From PMG-095 sp037200885 (lineage in GTDB: Bacteria > Myxococcota_A > Polyangia > Polyangiales > Polyangiaceae), in NCBI GenBank assembly GCA_037200885.1, contig JBBCIN010000002.1, forward strand, positions 620,001 through 684,000: DNA of 64,000 bases, in the 5' to 3' direction. Position 1 is the stretch's first letter. Each line of letters starts with the position of its first letter. The notes under the pieces are model-generated. The model worked only from the letters and a program-made list of their open reading frames with translations, had not been told where the DNA came from and made no database searches. A program made the translations under genes and the position numbers. Below, in pieces: positions 1-7,561 of this stretch.

Positions 1-1
1 G

Positions 2-214
2 GGCTTGCTCACGCTGTTCGGGGGTGAGCACCTACTCGGCGGCATCTCCGGCTACGACGCGAAGGAGACCACGGATGAAAACCCCGAGCGCGTCGCGCTC
101 GTTCAACGCATGACCTGGGCGTTCCTGCAGAGCGCGCTCAATCCCGGCGACGTCGCGTGGCGCGACGCCTGCGCCGGACTGCCCGACGCGCACGGCCGCG
201 TCGATCGCAAGTGA
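2..214 (+). CDS. Alpha/beta-hydrolase-like protein, C-terminal end (partial)
   Basis: Only the last 70 codons are present; the frame is open to the left edge, so the gene starts outside the window. The visible tail contains GGEHLLGGISGYDAKETTDENP followed by a helix-like segment and a basic end. I associate this GGEH...GISGYDA...TTDENPERV pattern with the C-terminal region of chlorophyllase/dienelactone-hydrolase-like alpha/beta hydrolases, where a histidine here could be the catalytic one. That is recall of a family pattern, not an alignment. It converges on ahpF, with 46 bases between the stops. Confidence 0.5.
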   Translation, partial: GLLTLFGGEHLLGGISGYDAKETTDENPERVALVQRMTWAFLQSALNPGDVAWRDACAGLPDAHGRVDRK

Positions 215-260
215 GTTCGAACATATCCAAAAACCATCGCGCAGCCGACACCGGCGCTCG

Positions 261-1823
261 CTACTCGGCCGCGACCGGATCGGCGTGCATGAGGTACTCG
301 AACGCACCGAGGGCCGCCTTGGCTCCGTCGCCGGTGGCGATGATGATCTGCTTGTAAGGCACGGTCGTGGCGTCTCCCGCCGCGAAGACGTTGGCTACCG
401 AAGTTCGCCCCTTGGGGTCGACCACGATTTCGCCGAAACGGCTGAGTTCCACGACGCCTTTCAAGAAGTCCGTGTTGGGCAATAGCCCGATCTGCACGAA
501 CACACCTTCGACATCGACGCTCTTCAGTACGGACGTCTTGCGGTCTTCGTACGTCAATCCCACGACCTTGCGACCATCGCCACGGACTTCGGTCGTGCGG
601 GCGTTGGTCAGGATATCGACGTTCGGCAGGCTCCGCAGCTTGCGTTCGAGTACGGCATCGGCCTTCAACTGGTCCGCGAATTCGAGCAGGGTCACGTGAG
701 CCACGATGCCGGCAAGGTCGAGCGCGGCTTCCACCCCCGAGTTGCCGCCGCCGATTACCGCGACGCGCTTGCCCTTGAACAAGGGGCCGTCGCAATGAGG
801 ACAATAGGTGACGCCACGGGTCCGATACTCGGTCTCCCCTGGCACGTTCATGTCTCGCCAGCGCGCGCCCGTTGCAACGATCAAGGTTTTGGTGCGCAGG
901 GTCGCACCGCTCTCGAGCTCGACGGTGACGAGCGGGCCGGGCTTCACGGCCTTGACCCGCTGATTTTTCATTAGGTCGACCGGATACGAGAGCACGTGTT
1001 GTTCGAGCGCGGAGGCAAACTGCGGCCCCTCGGTGTGCTCGACCGAGATGAAGTTCTCGATCGCCAGTGTATCGAGCACCTGACCGCCGAAACGCTCGGC
1101 GACGATGCCCGTGGCGATGCCTTTGCGCGCCGCATAGATGCTCGCCGCCGCGCCCGCGGGACCTCCGCCGACGATCAGCACATCGAACACGCCCTTCTTG
1201 GAGAGCTCTTGGGCCTTCCGCTCTTGCCCACTCTTGTCGACCTTGTTCAGCACCTCTTCGAGTTCCATGCGGCCCTGACCGAAGCGCTCACCGTTCAAGT
1301 AGATGGTGGGGACGGCCAGAATCTGGCGCTCCTCCACCTCACTCTGAAAGAGCGCGCCGTCGATGGCCACGTGCTCGATGCCCGGGTTCAGAGCGGCCAT
1401 GATGTTGAGCGCTTGAACGACGTCGGGACAGTTTTGACAGCTCTGGGAAAAGTAGGTCTCGAACTTGAGCGGCTGATTGAGCTCGCGAACCTGATCGAGG
1501 GCTTCGGCGCTCACCTTGGGCGGATGCCCGCTCACGTGAAGCAGGGCCAAGACCAGGGACGTGAATTCGTGCCCGAGCGGCAGGCCTGCAAAACGAACGC
1601 GCGACGGATGCCCCGGACGAGCAACCGCGAACGACGGCACCCGTACGCCCGGCGGAAGCTCGGTAGTAATGGACACGAGTTGCGACTCTCCGCGGATCTC
1701 CTCGAGCAGGGTTGCGACCTCGCGCGATGCCTCTGATTCGTCGAGCGCGGCGCGCAGTTCGATCGGCCCTTTTAGGTGAGCCAAGTACTGAGCGAGCTGA
1801 GAGCGAAGTTGTTCGTCGAGCAT
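261..1823 (-). CDS. ahpF: Alkyl hydroperoxide reductase subunit F
   Basis: NADH-dependent flavoprotein that reduces AhpC in the cytoplasm. The 520-residue length is normal for the family. The N-terminal thioredoxin-like domain carries CQNC at residues 129-132, the position known from E. coli. The FAD-binding GGGPAGAAAS lies near 219-228. The second redox pair is CPHC at 341-344. The NAD-binding GGGNSGVEAA starts near 358. All four redox cysteines are present, so the protein should be functional. It lies 87 bases downstream of ahpC on the same strand, with a long hairpin between them, and the pair faces away from oxyR, which is the usual arrangement for a peroxide-induced operon. The ATG at 1823 fits the conserved N terminus. 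Confidence 0.97.
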   Translation of the reverse strand: MLDEQLRSQLAQYLAHLKGPIELRAALDESEASREVATLLEEIRGESQLVSITTELPPGVRVPSFAVARPGHPSRVRFAGLPLGHEFTSLVLALLHVSGHPPKVSAEALDQVRELNQPLKFETYFSQSCQNCPDVVQALNIMAALNPGIEHVAIDGALFQSEVEERQILAVPTIYLNGERFGQGRMELEEVLNKVDKSGQERKAQELSKKGVFDVLIVGGGPAGAAASIYAARKGIATGIVAERFGGQVLDTLAIENFISVEHTEGPQFASALEQHVLSYPVDLMKNQRVKAVKPGPLVTVELESGATLRTKTLIVATGARWRDMNVPGETEYRTRGVTYCPHCDGPLFKGKRVAVIGGGNSGVEAALDLAGIVAHVTLLEFADQLKADAVLERKLRSLPNVDILTNARTTEVRGDGRKVVGLTYEDRKTSVLKSVDVEGVFVQIGLLPNTDFLKGVVELSRFGEIVVDPKGRTSVANVFAAGDATTVPYKQIIIATGDGAKAALGAFEYLMHADPVAAE

Positions 1824-1857
1824 ATCGGGTCCTTTCGTATCAGGGAGCAGTGGAAAA

Positions 1858-1893
1858 GTTCGGGAGACCTCGTCGGCGCGAGATCTCCCGAAC
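1858..1893 (-). other. Long imperfect hairpin between ahpC and ahpF
   Basis: Arms GTTCGGGAGA (1858-1867) and TCTCCCGAAC (1884-1893) are perfectly complementary. After one mismatch the stem continues as CTCG/CGAG around a 6-base loop. No T tract follows on the minus strand, so it does not look like a simple terminator. It could stabilise the upstream ahpC message or lower ahpF expression relative to ahpC. Confidence 0.75.
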
Positions 1894-1910
1894 CAATCGA
1901 GTACGTCGAC

Positions 1911-2474
1911 TCAGATCTTGCCGACGAGGTCGAGAGACGGCTTGAGCGTCTTCGCGCCTTCTTGCCACTTGGCCGGGCAAACCTCGCCGGGGTGCGAGGC
2001 CACGTACTGAGCGGCCTTCACCTTGCGCAAGAGTTCGCTCGCATCGCGGCCGATCCCGTTGTCGTGAATCTCCGCCACTTTGATCTTGCCTTCAGGATTG
2101 ATCACGAAGCTCCCGCGCAGGGCCAGACCTTCCTCTTCGATCAAGACGTCGAAGGCGCGCGCCAGGTTCGCCGTCGGATCGCCGACGAGCGGGTACGTGA
2201 CCTTTTTGATGGCTTCCGAAGTGTCGTGCCACGCCTTGTGCGCAAAGTGCGTGTCAGTCGAGATGCCATAGATCTCTACGCCGAGCTTCTGAAATTCGGC
2301 GTACGTGTTGGCGAGGTCTTCGAGTTCGGTCGGGCAGACGAAGGTGAAGTCCGCGGGGTAAAACACGAACACGGCCCACTTGCCCTTGATCGTCTCGTTC
2401 GAGATGTCGACGAACTTACCGTTGTGGAATGCGGTAGCCTTGAACGGCTTCACGTCGCTATTGATGATAGACAT
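1911..2474 (-). CDS. ahpC: Alkyl hydroperoxide reductase subunit C (2-Cys peroxiredoxin)
   Basis: Typical 187-residue AhpC that reduces hydrogen peroxide and organic peroxides and is recycled by AhpF. The peroxidatic cysteine is C47 in FTFVCPTE and the resolving cysteine is C166 in GEVCPAKW. I start it at the ATG at 2474 (MSIINSDVKP, the usual beginning of AhpC). The open frame runs 30 codons further upstream, but that part is unlike AhpC, and an AAAGGAA ribosome-binding site sits about 10 bases before this ATG. The gene is divergent from oxyR across 220 bases that contain two palindromes. Confidence 0.97.
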   Translation of the reverse strand: MSIINSDVKPFKATAFHNGKFVDISNETIKGKWAVFVFYPADFTFVCPTELEDLANTYAEFQKLGVEIYGISTDTHFAHKAWHDTSEAIKKVTYPLVGDPTANLARAFDVLIEEEGLALRGSFVINPEGKIKVAEIHDNGIGRDASELLRKVKAAQYVASHPGEVCPAKWQEGAKTLKPSLDLVGKI

Positions 2475-2530
2475 TTCTTTTCTGTTCCTTTCCCGAGCTT
2501 TCCCCCAACCAGGAGTTCCGTCATCGGTAG

Positions 2531-2543
2531 GACCATCATGGTC
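2531..2543. promoter_or_regulatory. Palindrome in the ahpC-oxyR intergenic region
   Basis: GACCATCATGGTC is a perfect 6+1+6 palindrome about 57 bases upstream of ahpC. It lies where an OxyR or other regulator could bind, but it does not match the four-part ATAG/CTAT pattern known for E. coli OxyR. Assignment as an operator is inference. Confidence 0.45.
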
Positions 2544-2582
2544 ATGTGCACCCAATAACTCCAATCGAACATTGTTAGAGAC

Positions 2583-2601
2583 CGTTCATTTATAGTGAAC
2601 G
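2583..2601. promoter_or_regulatory. CGTTCA-N7-TGAACG palindrome between ahpC and oxyR
   Basis: Perfect 6-base arms CGTTCA (2583-2588) and TGAACG (2596-2601) flank the AT-rich spacer TTTATAG. It lies about 94 bases before the oxyR GTG and 109 bases before the ahpC ATG. A T-N11-A type core with an AT-rich centre fits a LysR-family regulator such as the adjacent OxyR. The match is by form and position only. Confidence 0.55.
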
Positions 2602-2694
2602 CGGCGCGGTCCATTTTCGCGAAAACATTGGTGAATCTCGCGGGCGGCGCCGCGGGGGCTTGTCGAGCCCGGGCATTGCGCCCATCCTGAGCGG

Positions 2695-3666
2695 GTGGAT
2701 CTCAGTCAAGTCACCTTGCAGCAGATGCGCTACGCACTGGCCGTGCTGGAGACCCAGAACTTTCGGGCCGCCGCGACGCGGACCAATGTGTCGCAATCGG
2801 GCCTCAGCATGCAACTGCACAAGCTGGAGGCGTTGCTCGATACGGTACTCTTCGATCGTAGCCGACAGCCGGTCTTGCCTACGCCGGACGGCACACGAGT
2901 GCTCGAACAGATGCGCACCATTTTGCGCGAGACCGAGCGGCTCGGCCGCATCGTCGCCGAAGAGAACGACCCCAGCGGCGCGTTTCGACTGGGCGTGATC
3001 CCCTCGCTCTCCTCGTCCATCGTTCCACTCTTCCTGCCGCGCTTCCTCGCGAAGTTTCCGAAGGTGCAGCTCTCGCTGGAGGAACTGAAAACCGAAGAGA
3101 TGATCGAACGTATCCGTTCCGACACGCTGGAGGCCGGCATCGCTGCCATCCCGCTCGAAAGCCCGGGTGTGATCGAGATGAGCATCGGCTTCGAGGCGAT
3201 GTTCGCCTATCTCCCTCCCGGCGATCCCTTGCTCAAAAAGGCCAAAATCCAGCAGGAGGAGCTGGCCAAGCGCGAGCTCTTCGTCATGCCCGAGGGCCAC
3301 TGTTTTCGTACCCAGGTGCTGAGCTACTGTAAGTCCAAACCTGGGCAAAAGAAGAGCCGCGTGCATTTCGAGAGCGGCAATTTCGAGACGTTGATCGAGC
3401 TGATCGACCGAGGACTCGGCGCGACGGTGCTGCCCGCGCTCGTGGCTCGTGGGCTAGACGACGAACGGAAAGAGGCGCAGCTTCGCGCGTTCAGCGGCCC
3501 GACCCCGTTGCGCGAAATCGGCCTCATCACCGGCCGCCTCGACCTGCGTCGCAACGTAACCGAGGCCTTGACCGCCCTCTTGAGAGAAGAGCTCTCCGAA
3601 CTTCTTGGCTCCGCTCCGAAGCGCGCCGTCGTGCTCGATCCGCTGTCGAAAAGGCTCGCGGGCTGA
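2695..3666 (+). CDS. oxyR: Hydrogen-peroxide-sensing LysR-family regulator OxyR
   Basis: A 323-residue LysR-type protein. The N-terminal winged helix-turn-helix covers roughly residues 1-62 (LQQMRYALAVLE...FRAAA...NVSQSGLSMQ). The substrate-domain region has GHCFRTQVLSYC, giving C203 and C212. These have exactly the nine-residue spacing of the C199/C208 disulfide switch of E. coli OxyR, and the GHC-R-Q context is conserved. Together with divergence from ahpCF this makes the OxyR call strong. Start is GTG at 2695; the first residues MDLSQVTLQQMRY fit the family. It should activate ahpC-ahpF under peroxide and may repress itself from the shared intergenic region. Confidence 0.93.
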   Translation: MDLSQVTLQQMRYALAVLETQNFRAAATRTNVSQSGLSMQLHKLEALLDTVLFDRSRQPVLPTPDGTRVLEQMRTILRETERLGRIVAEENDPSGAFRLGVIPSLSSSIVPLFLPRFLAKFPKVQLSLEELKTEEMIERIRSDTLEAGIAAIPLESPGVIEMSIGFEAMFAYLPPGDPLLKKAKIQQEELAKRELFVMPEGHCFRTQVLSYCKSKPGQKKSRVHFESGNFETLIELIDRGLGATVLPALVARGLDDERKEAQLRAFSGPTPLREIGLITGRLDLRRNVTEALTALLREELSELLGSAPKRAVVLDPLSKRLAG

Positions 3667-3772
3667 CGCCGCGCAAACCGAGCCTAGGTCAACGCTTCTT
3701 CGAGCCAACGCCCCTCGGGGGAGGTGCTTCAAACACACATCGCTCCAGTGCCGTCCCTGGCAAGCCTTGCCT

Positions 3773-4330
3773 TCACGGCCGAATGCCGCTGAGCGCGAGG
3801 CGCAATAGGCGGCTGGCGCTGGTTGGGTCGTTCTCGGTGGCAACGGCGATCGCGTTTGCTAAGAGCAGGAGGTCACTCGTCGTGGCATTTTCGTGCAACG
3901 CATTCACGGACGACGCGCGAACGACGAGAACATCCAACACTTCGCGTACCATCTCGGTACAACAGATCTCTTCCGGCGCGAGCCCATCGGGGCCGGCGAG
4001 CAGCGCCGTAGCGAGCCCGCGGTTATTCGCGGTATAAACCGTCAGATCCTCGAGCCAATTGATGAGCTCGGCCGCCGGCTCCGCGCCTGGCTGAGCGGTG
4101 GCGCGTGCGCAGAGCTGGGCGACGCCATCACGGAAGACTGCCTCGAGCAGCGCCCGCCGCGATGCGAAGTGCCGATGCAAAGTCGCCGAGCCCACGCCTG
4201 CGCGACGAGCGATCTCCTCGAGCGACACTTGCGCGCCGTCTCTTCGGATCAGCTCCGTCGCGGCCGCAACGAGCAGCTCACGATTGCGTCGGCCATCCGC
4301 GCGTAGCGCCTTTGCAGGATCCACAGCCAA
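3773..4330 (-). CDS. TetR-family transcriptional regulator
   Basis: A 185-residue protein with a clear TetR DNA-binding domain at residues 14-60: LLVAAATELIRRDGAQVSLEEIARRAGVGSATLHRHF in shortened form, then a ligand-binding region of no recognised subtype. The start is probably TTG at 4330, because GAGG lies 7 bases upstream; GTG two codons later is the alternative. It is divergent from the NmrA-like gene at 4430, and a perfect palindrome lies in the 99 bases between them, so local repression of both genes is the simplest reading. It converges on oxyR. Confidence 0.88.
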   Translation of the reverse strand: MAVDPAKALRADGRRNRELLVAAATELIRRDGAQVSLEEIARRAGVGSATLHRHFASRRALLEAVFRDGVAQLCARATAQPGAEPAAELINWLEDLTVYTANNRGLATALLAGPDGLAPEEICCTEMVREVLDVLVVRASSVNALHENATTSDLLLLANAIAVATENDPTSASRLLRLALSGIRP

Positions 4331-4374
4331 AATTTTTCCTCAGCGAACTCCTCGACAAACGGGGTAGGCCCCCG

Positions 4375-4391
4375 TATCTTGCCACAAGATA
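4375..4391. promoter_or_regulatory. Probable TetR-type operator
   Basis: TATCTTGCCACAAGATA has perfect 7-base arms with a 3-base centre and lies between the divergent TetR and NmrA-like genes, which is the usual place and form for a TetR operator. A -10-like TATACT follows at 4411-4416 on the plus strand. Confidence 0.65.
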
Positions 4392-4429
4392 AACGGTGGG
4401 CCTCCCCACTTATACTCAGGAGCCTGAAA

Positions 4430-5356
4430 ATGAGCAATTTTAGCGCGAATTTGCGCCCCGTTCTGGTAACCGCAGCCACCGGCCGTCAGGGTGGGGCGAC
4501 GGCTCGAGCGCTGCTAGAGGCCGGCACGGGAGCCGTCCGGGTCCTCGTGCGCAACCCGGAACGAGCAAACGCTCGGGCCCTCGCGCAGGCCGGCGCCGAG
4601 TTGGTCGTCGGGGATCTGGACGACCCGGCATCGCTGCGCGCGGCCTGCGCTGGTGCGCGCGCGGTGTTCTCGATGCAATCACCGATCGTGTCCGAGACTG
4701 GGGTCGACTTCAGCAGGGAGCGAAAGCAAGGCGAAAACTTGGTCGAGGCGGCGCTTGCTGAAGGCGTCGACACGTTCGTACACACAGCGACTTCGGGCGT
4801 CGGTGATCATCGCAACGTCGAAGGTTGGGCTGAGGGCCGTTGGAAATCGCACGAGGACTACTGGGAGAACAAGCTCGCCACCTGCGAGCTCGTGCGCGGC
4901 GCTGGCTTCGAGAGCTGGACCATCATTTTACCGGCTACGTTCATGGACCATGCGATGTTGGACCCAGCAGGCTTTGTCGAAGGTCGCCGACTGATCACCG
5001 TGATCAAGACGGATCGCCCACTTTCGCTGATCGCGCCCGACGACATCGGAAAGGCGGCGGCTGCGGCCATCGAAACGCCCGCGAAGTTCAACGGCGTCAC
5101 GCTACAGCTCGCCGGCGATCTGCTCACGCAGTCGCAAATTATCGAGATCCTGTCGCGCCTCGATGGCAAGGAGTACGTCGTGCAGTGGGGCACGCCCGAG
5201 GAGGCCATCGCGGCCGGTCTGCACCCCGGGGTCGCCCAGGGCCTCACGTACATGAACGTCGCCCCTGTTTTAGCGCGGCCGGAGATCGCCCGCTCGTACG
5301 GTCTCTCGCCGATGAGCTTCGAAAGTTGGGCCCGAAGGCAGCGCGGCTTGGCCTGA
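4430..5356 (+). CDS. NmrA-like NAD(P)-binding protein
   Basis: A 309-residue Rossmann-fold protein of the NmrA/atypical SDR group. The nucleotide-binding loop is VLVTAATGRQGG near residues 11-22, followed by VLVRNP, where NADP-preferring members have an arginine after the second strand. Later segments (DDIGKAAAAAI, FNGVTLQLAGD) are typical for NmrA-like redox sensors and quinone or isoflavone-reductase-like enzymes. I start at ATG 4430, which has AGGAG about 7 bases upstream, instead of the longer open frame. Its substrate is not visible. Regulation by the divergent TetR gene through the palindrome at 4375 is likely. Confidence 0.85.
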   Translation: MSNFSANLRPVLVTAATGRQGGATARALLEAGTGAVRVLVRNPERANARALAQAGAELVVGDLDDPASLRAACAGARAVFSMQSPIVSETGVDFSRERKQGENLVEAALAEGVDTFVHTATSGVGDHRNVEGWAEGRWKSHEDYWENKLATCELVRGAGFESWTIILPATFMDHAMLDPAGFVEGRRLITVIKTDRPLSLIAPDDIGKAAAAAIETPAKFNGVTLQLAGDLLTQSQIIEILSRLDGKEYVVQWGTPEEAIAAGLHPGVAQGLTYMNVAPVLARPEIARSYGLSPMSFESWARRQRGLA

Positions 5357-5391
5357 CCGCGCAGGCGAAGTTGGGTTATCTTCCGCACGAC

Positions 5392-6288
5392 ATGACAGCA
5401 CGACGTATCGATGCCAGCGCGGTGGCACAGGAATTTCGCGACCAGCTTCGCCAGCAGCTCGCGCGACTGCGTGGACCGCTCACGCTGGCAGGCTTCCTAG
5501 CGACGGACGCTGCGCCATCACGCACCTATGCCGACTACACCCGCATCGGCTGCGAGGATCTCGGGATCCGCTTCGACCTTCGCGAGGTAGACAAGCTCGG
5601 AGTGGAGGACGCCATTCAACGGGCCAACAGCGATCCGGCCGTACACGGGATCATCGTTTATTACCCGATCTTCGGGCTCGAGCGCGACCGCTTCATTCAG
5701 GATCTGGTCGACCAACGAAAGGACATCGAGGGGCTCAATTCCTTTTGGGCGCGCAAGCTTTATCGGAACCAGCGATTCGTCGATGCCGAGCAGACCCAGA
5801 AGGCGATTCTTCCCTGCACTGCTCTCTCCGTCGTCAAGCTGCTCGAGGCTGCGGGTTGCATGGCGAGCCCCGCGGACGGGACGGGGCCTCTCGCCGGCAA
5901 ACGCATCGCCGTGTTCAACCGCAGTGAGGTGGTCGGGCGACCGCTCGCCTGCATGCTCGCGAACGACGGCGCCGAAGTGTATTCGTTCGACATCGACGGC
6001 CCGTTGCTATTCCGAGACGCACGCCAGGAGGCGACGAGCGTTTCGCGGGCCGAAGCGCTGGCGACCGCGGACATCGTCATCACGGGTGTCCCCAGCCGCG
6101 CGTTCCCCTTGGTCTCCGCTGCTGAAGTGCGCTCTGGCGTGGTTTGCGTGAACTTCTCGACGCTCAAGAACTTCGCCGACGACATCGAAACGAAGGCCAG
6201 TGTTTTCGTTCCCCGCGTCGGTCCGATGACCGTGGCAATGGGGTTGCGCAACACACTCCGGTTGTACGAGAACTTCCACGTGCGCTAA
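5392..6288 (+). CDS. MTD1-type NAD-dependent 5,10-methylenetetrahydrofolate dehydrogenase
   Basis: A 298-residue member of the FolD superfamily that resembles the yeast MTD1 form more than bacterial FolD. Recognisable segments are GIIVYYPIFG, DIEGLN, ILPCTALSVVKLLE, NRSEVVGRPLACMLANDGAEVYS (split here by no gap), DIVITGVPS, VNFSTLKNFADDI and a TVAMGLRNTLRL end. In bifunctional FolD the catalytic lysine follows S-x-x-Y-V-x-x; here the aligned SRTYADYT has threonine at residue 50, although the tyrosine (Y46) is kept. Loss of that lysine fits a dehydrogenase without cyclohydrolase activity. Start ATG 5392; the upstream open frame overlaps the preceding gene and is not used. It ends before a strong terminator. 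Confidence 0.85.
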   Translation: MTARRIDASAVAQEFRDQLRQQLARLRGPLTLAGFLATDAAPSRTYADYTRIGCEDLGIRFDLREVDKLGVEDAIQRANSDPAVHGIIVYYPIFGLERDRFIQDLVDQRKDIEGLNSFWARKLYRNQRFVDAEQTQKAILPCTALSVVKLLEAAGCMASPADGTGPLAGKRIAVFNRSEVVGRPLACMLANDGAEVYSFDIDGPLLFRDARQEATSVSRAEALATADIVITGVPSRAFPLVSAAEVRSGVVCVNFSTLKNFADDIETKASVFVPRVGPMTVAMGLRNTLRLYENFHVR

Positions 6289-6353
6289 GTCGGCCGCCGC
6301 CGCTCGAGCTACGCGACGAAGCGCGCGCCCTGGGTCCGCTGACCCAACCCAAC

Positions 6354-6384
6354 CTCGAGCCTGAGCCTGCTCGAGAGTTTTTTT
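6354..6384 (+). terminator. Rho-independent terminator after the MTD1-type gene
   Basis: Stem CTCGAGC (6354-6360) and GCTCGAG (6369-6375) around an 8-base loop, then AG and seven T residues. Position and orientation fit termination of the plus-strand gene ending at 6288. Confidence 0.85.
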
Positions 6385-6408
6385 AACCGGGTGCTGACGC
6401 GAGCGACA

Positions 6409-6440
6409 GGATGGGCTCGGGCGTTCTGCTCGGCCCATCC
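6409..6440. terminator. Hairpin between convergent genes
   Basis: GGATGGGC (6409-6416) pairs with GCCCATCC (6433-6440), with further pairing inside. It lies just after the stop of the minus-strand dioxygenase gene (stop side at 6455) but has no T tract, so it may be a transcript-end stem loop rather than a classical terminator. Confidence 0.5.
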
Positions 6441-6454
6441 GCGTCATCCAGTGA

Positions 6455-7330
6455 TCAAAGATTGCGCCAGAGCGGCTCGTCGTCGATCAGTACGCGCTCG
6501 AGCTGGCGCGGGAAATCGCCGTAGTCCTGCACCGCCCGGTGCACTGCGCCGCGATTGTCCCAGAAGGCGATTGAGCCGGGCTTCCAGCGGAAGCGCACCT
6601 GATTTTCCGACTTGCGATAGCGATCGAGGATCAGCTGCAAGACTTCGCGGTTTTCCGCGTCGGGCAGGCCGACGATCTGCGGATGCTTACCGAAATCGAC
6701 CCACAGGATCTTCTCGCCCGTCTCGCGATGGGTGCGCACGATGGGATGCGCCACCAATGGGTAATCGTGGCCCGCGCGCTGCAGCGAGGCACGGAAGTCG
6801 ACAATCGCGTGCAGCCCTTCGAAACGCTGCTTCAAGTCCTCGGGCAGCTCACGATAGACCTTGCCAGCATCGACCCAGATCGTGTCGCCACCCACCGGCG
6901 GCACGTTGACCGCGCGCAGCACCGCACCCCAGCTCGGCACGATGCGCCAGTTGGTGTCCGAGTGATAGCCGTCATAGACGATGCCCGGCCGCCTTTGGCT
7001 CTCGTAGAACGCCTTCTGATTGGGATCGGCGCCGATCAGGTGCACGCCGGATTCGCCATCCACCTCGACCAGCCGATCCGCCGGATAGGGCGGGGTGTAG
7101 ACTTTGCCAAAGCGCTTGGCAAAATCGAGATGCTGGCGGCGATTCACGTTCTGGTCGCGGAAAAACAGCACCTTCCACTTCAGTAGTCCCGCCTTGATGT
7201 CATCGCGCACCGCATCACTGATGGGCTTGCTCAGATCCACGCCTTCGACCTCGGCGCCGATGGTGGGGTGCAAGGGCGAATAGCTCAGCCCCGTCGCTTC
7301 GACCTTTTTCAGTTCCAAAATGGCACTCAT
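6455..7330 (-). CDS. TauD/TfdA-family Fe(II)/2-oxoglutarate dioxygenase
   Basis: A 291-residue protein of the taurine dioxygenase/alkylsulfatase (TauD/AtsK) family. Such enzymes hydroxylate the carbon next to a sulfonate or sulfate so that sulfite or sulfate is released. The iron ligands are visible: H123 and D125 in YHSDTNW and H264 in NRGAVHRAV. R275 and R279 lie 11 and 15 residues after the last histidine, as in TauD, and bind 2-oxoglutarate. Start ATG 7330 has a good GAGGAG site; an upstream in-frame start is not needed. The promoter region holds the AGAC/GTCT element at 7382. Substrate is unknown; taurine, alkyl sulfates and other TfdA-type substrates all remain possible. Confidence 0.9.
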   Translation of the reverse strand: MSAILELKKVEATGLSYSPLHPTIGAEVEGVDLSKPISDAVRDDIKAGLLKWKVLFFRDQNVNRRQHLDFAKRFGKVYTPPYPADRLVEVDGESGVHLIGADPNQKAFYESQRRPGIVYDGYHSDTNWRIVPSWGAVLRAVNVPPVGGDTIWVDAGKVYRELPEDLKQRFEGLHAIVDFRASLQRAGHDYPLVAHPIVRTHRETGEKILWVDFGKHPQIVGLPDAENREVLQLILDRYRKSENQVRFRWKPGSIAFWDNRGAVHRAVQDYGDFPRQLERVLIDDEPLWRNL

Positions 7331-7381
7331 GTTTGTCTCCTCAGACCTCCAGAGTGCGATTGTCCGATGCTCCACTTAAAA

Positions 7382-7393
7382 AGACAAGCGTCT
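7382..7393. promoter_or_regulatory. AGAC-N4-GTCT operator upstream of the TauD-type gene
   Basis: AAGACAAGCGTCTT at 7381-7394 is a perfect 5-base inverted repeat with a 4-base spacer, 51 bases before the dioxygenase ATG. It belongs to the recurrent element described under findings. On the minus strand the following 8 bases are AT-rich (TTTTAAGT). Confidence 0.7.
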
Positions 7394-7561
7394 TCTTACC
7401 ACGCGCGCGTCGGCGCGAACCGCCGCCAAACCGCGTCATTCCTCACGGGGCCCGGTGAAGCTGCCAGTGCTCCAGCGAAGGGCGGCGTCTAATTCTGAAC
7501 GTCTGAACCTAGCAACGGCCCTGTTACTGCCATCCCGAGAGGCGAGCCCAGGCTGCCTGGT

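Noticed and set aside
4840..5391. In-frame N-terminal extension of the MTD1-type gene
   Set aside because: The extra part overlaps the NmrA-like gene in another frame, is arginine-rich and unlike the family; the ATG at 5392 fits the FolD/MTD1 length.
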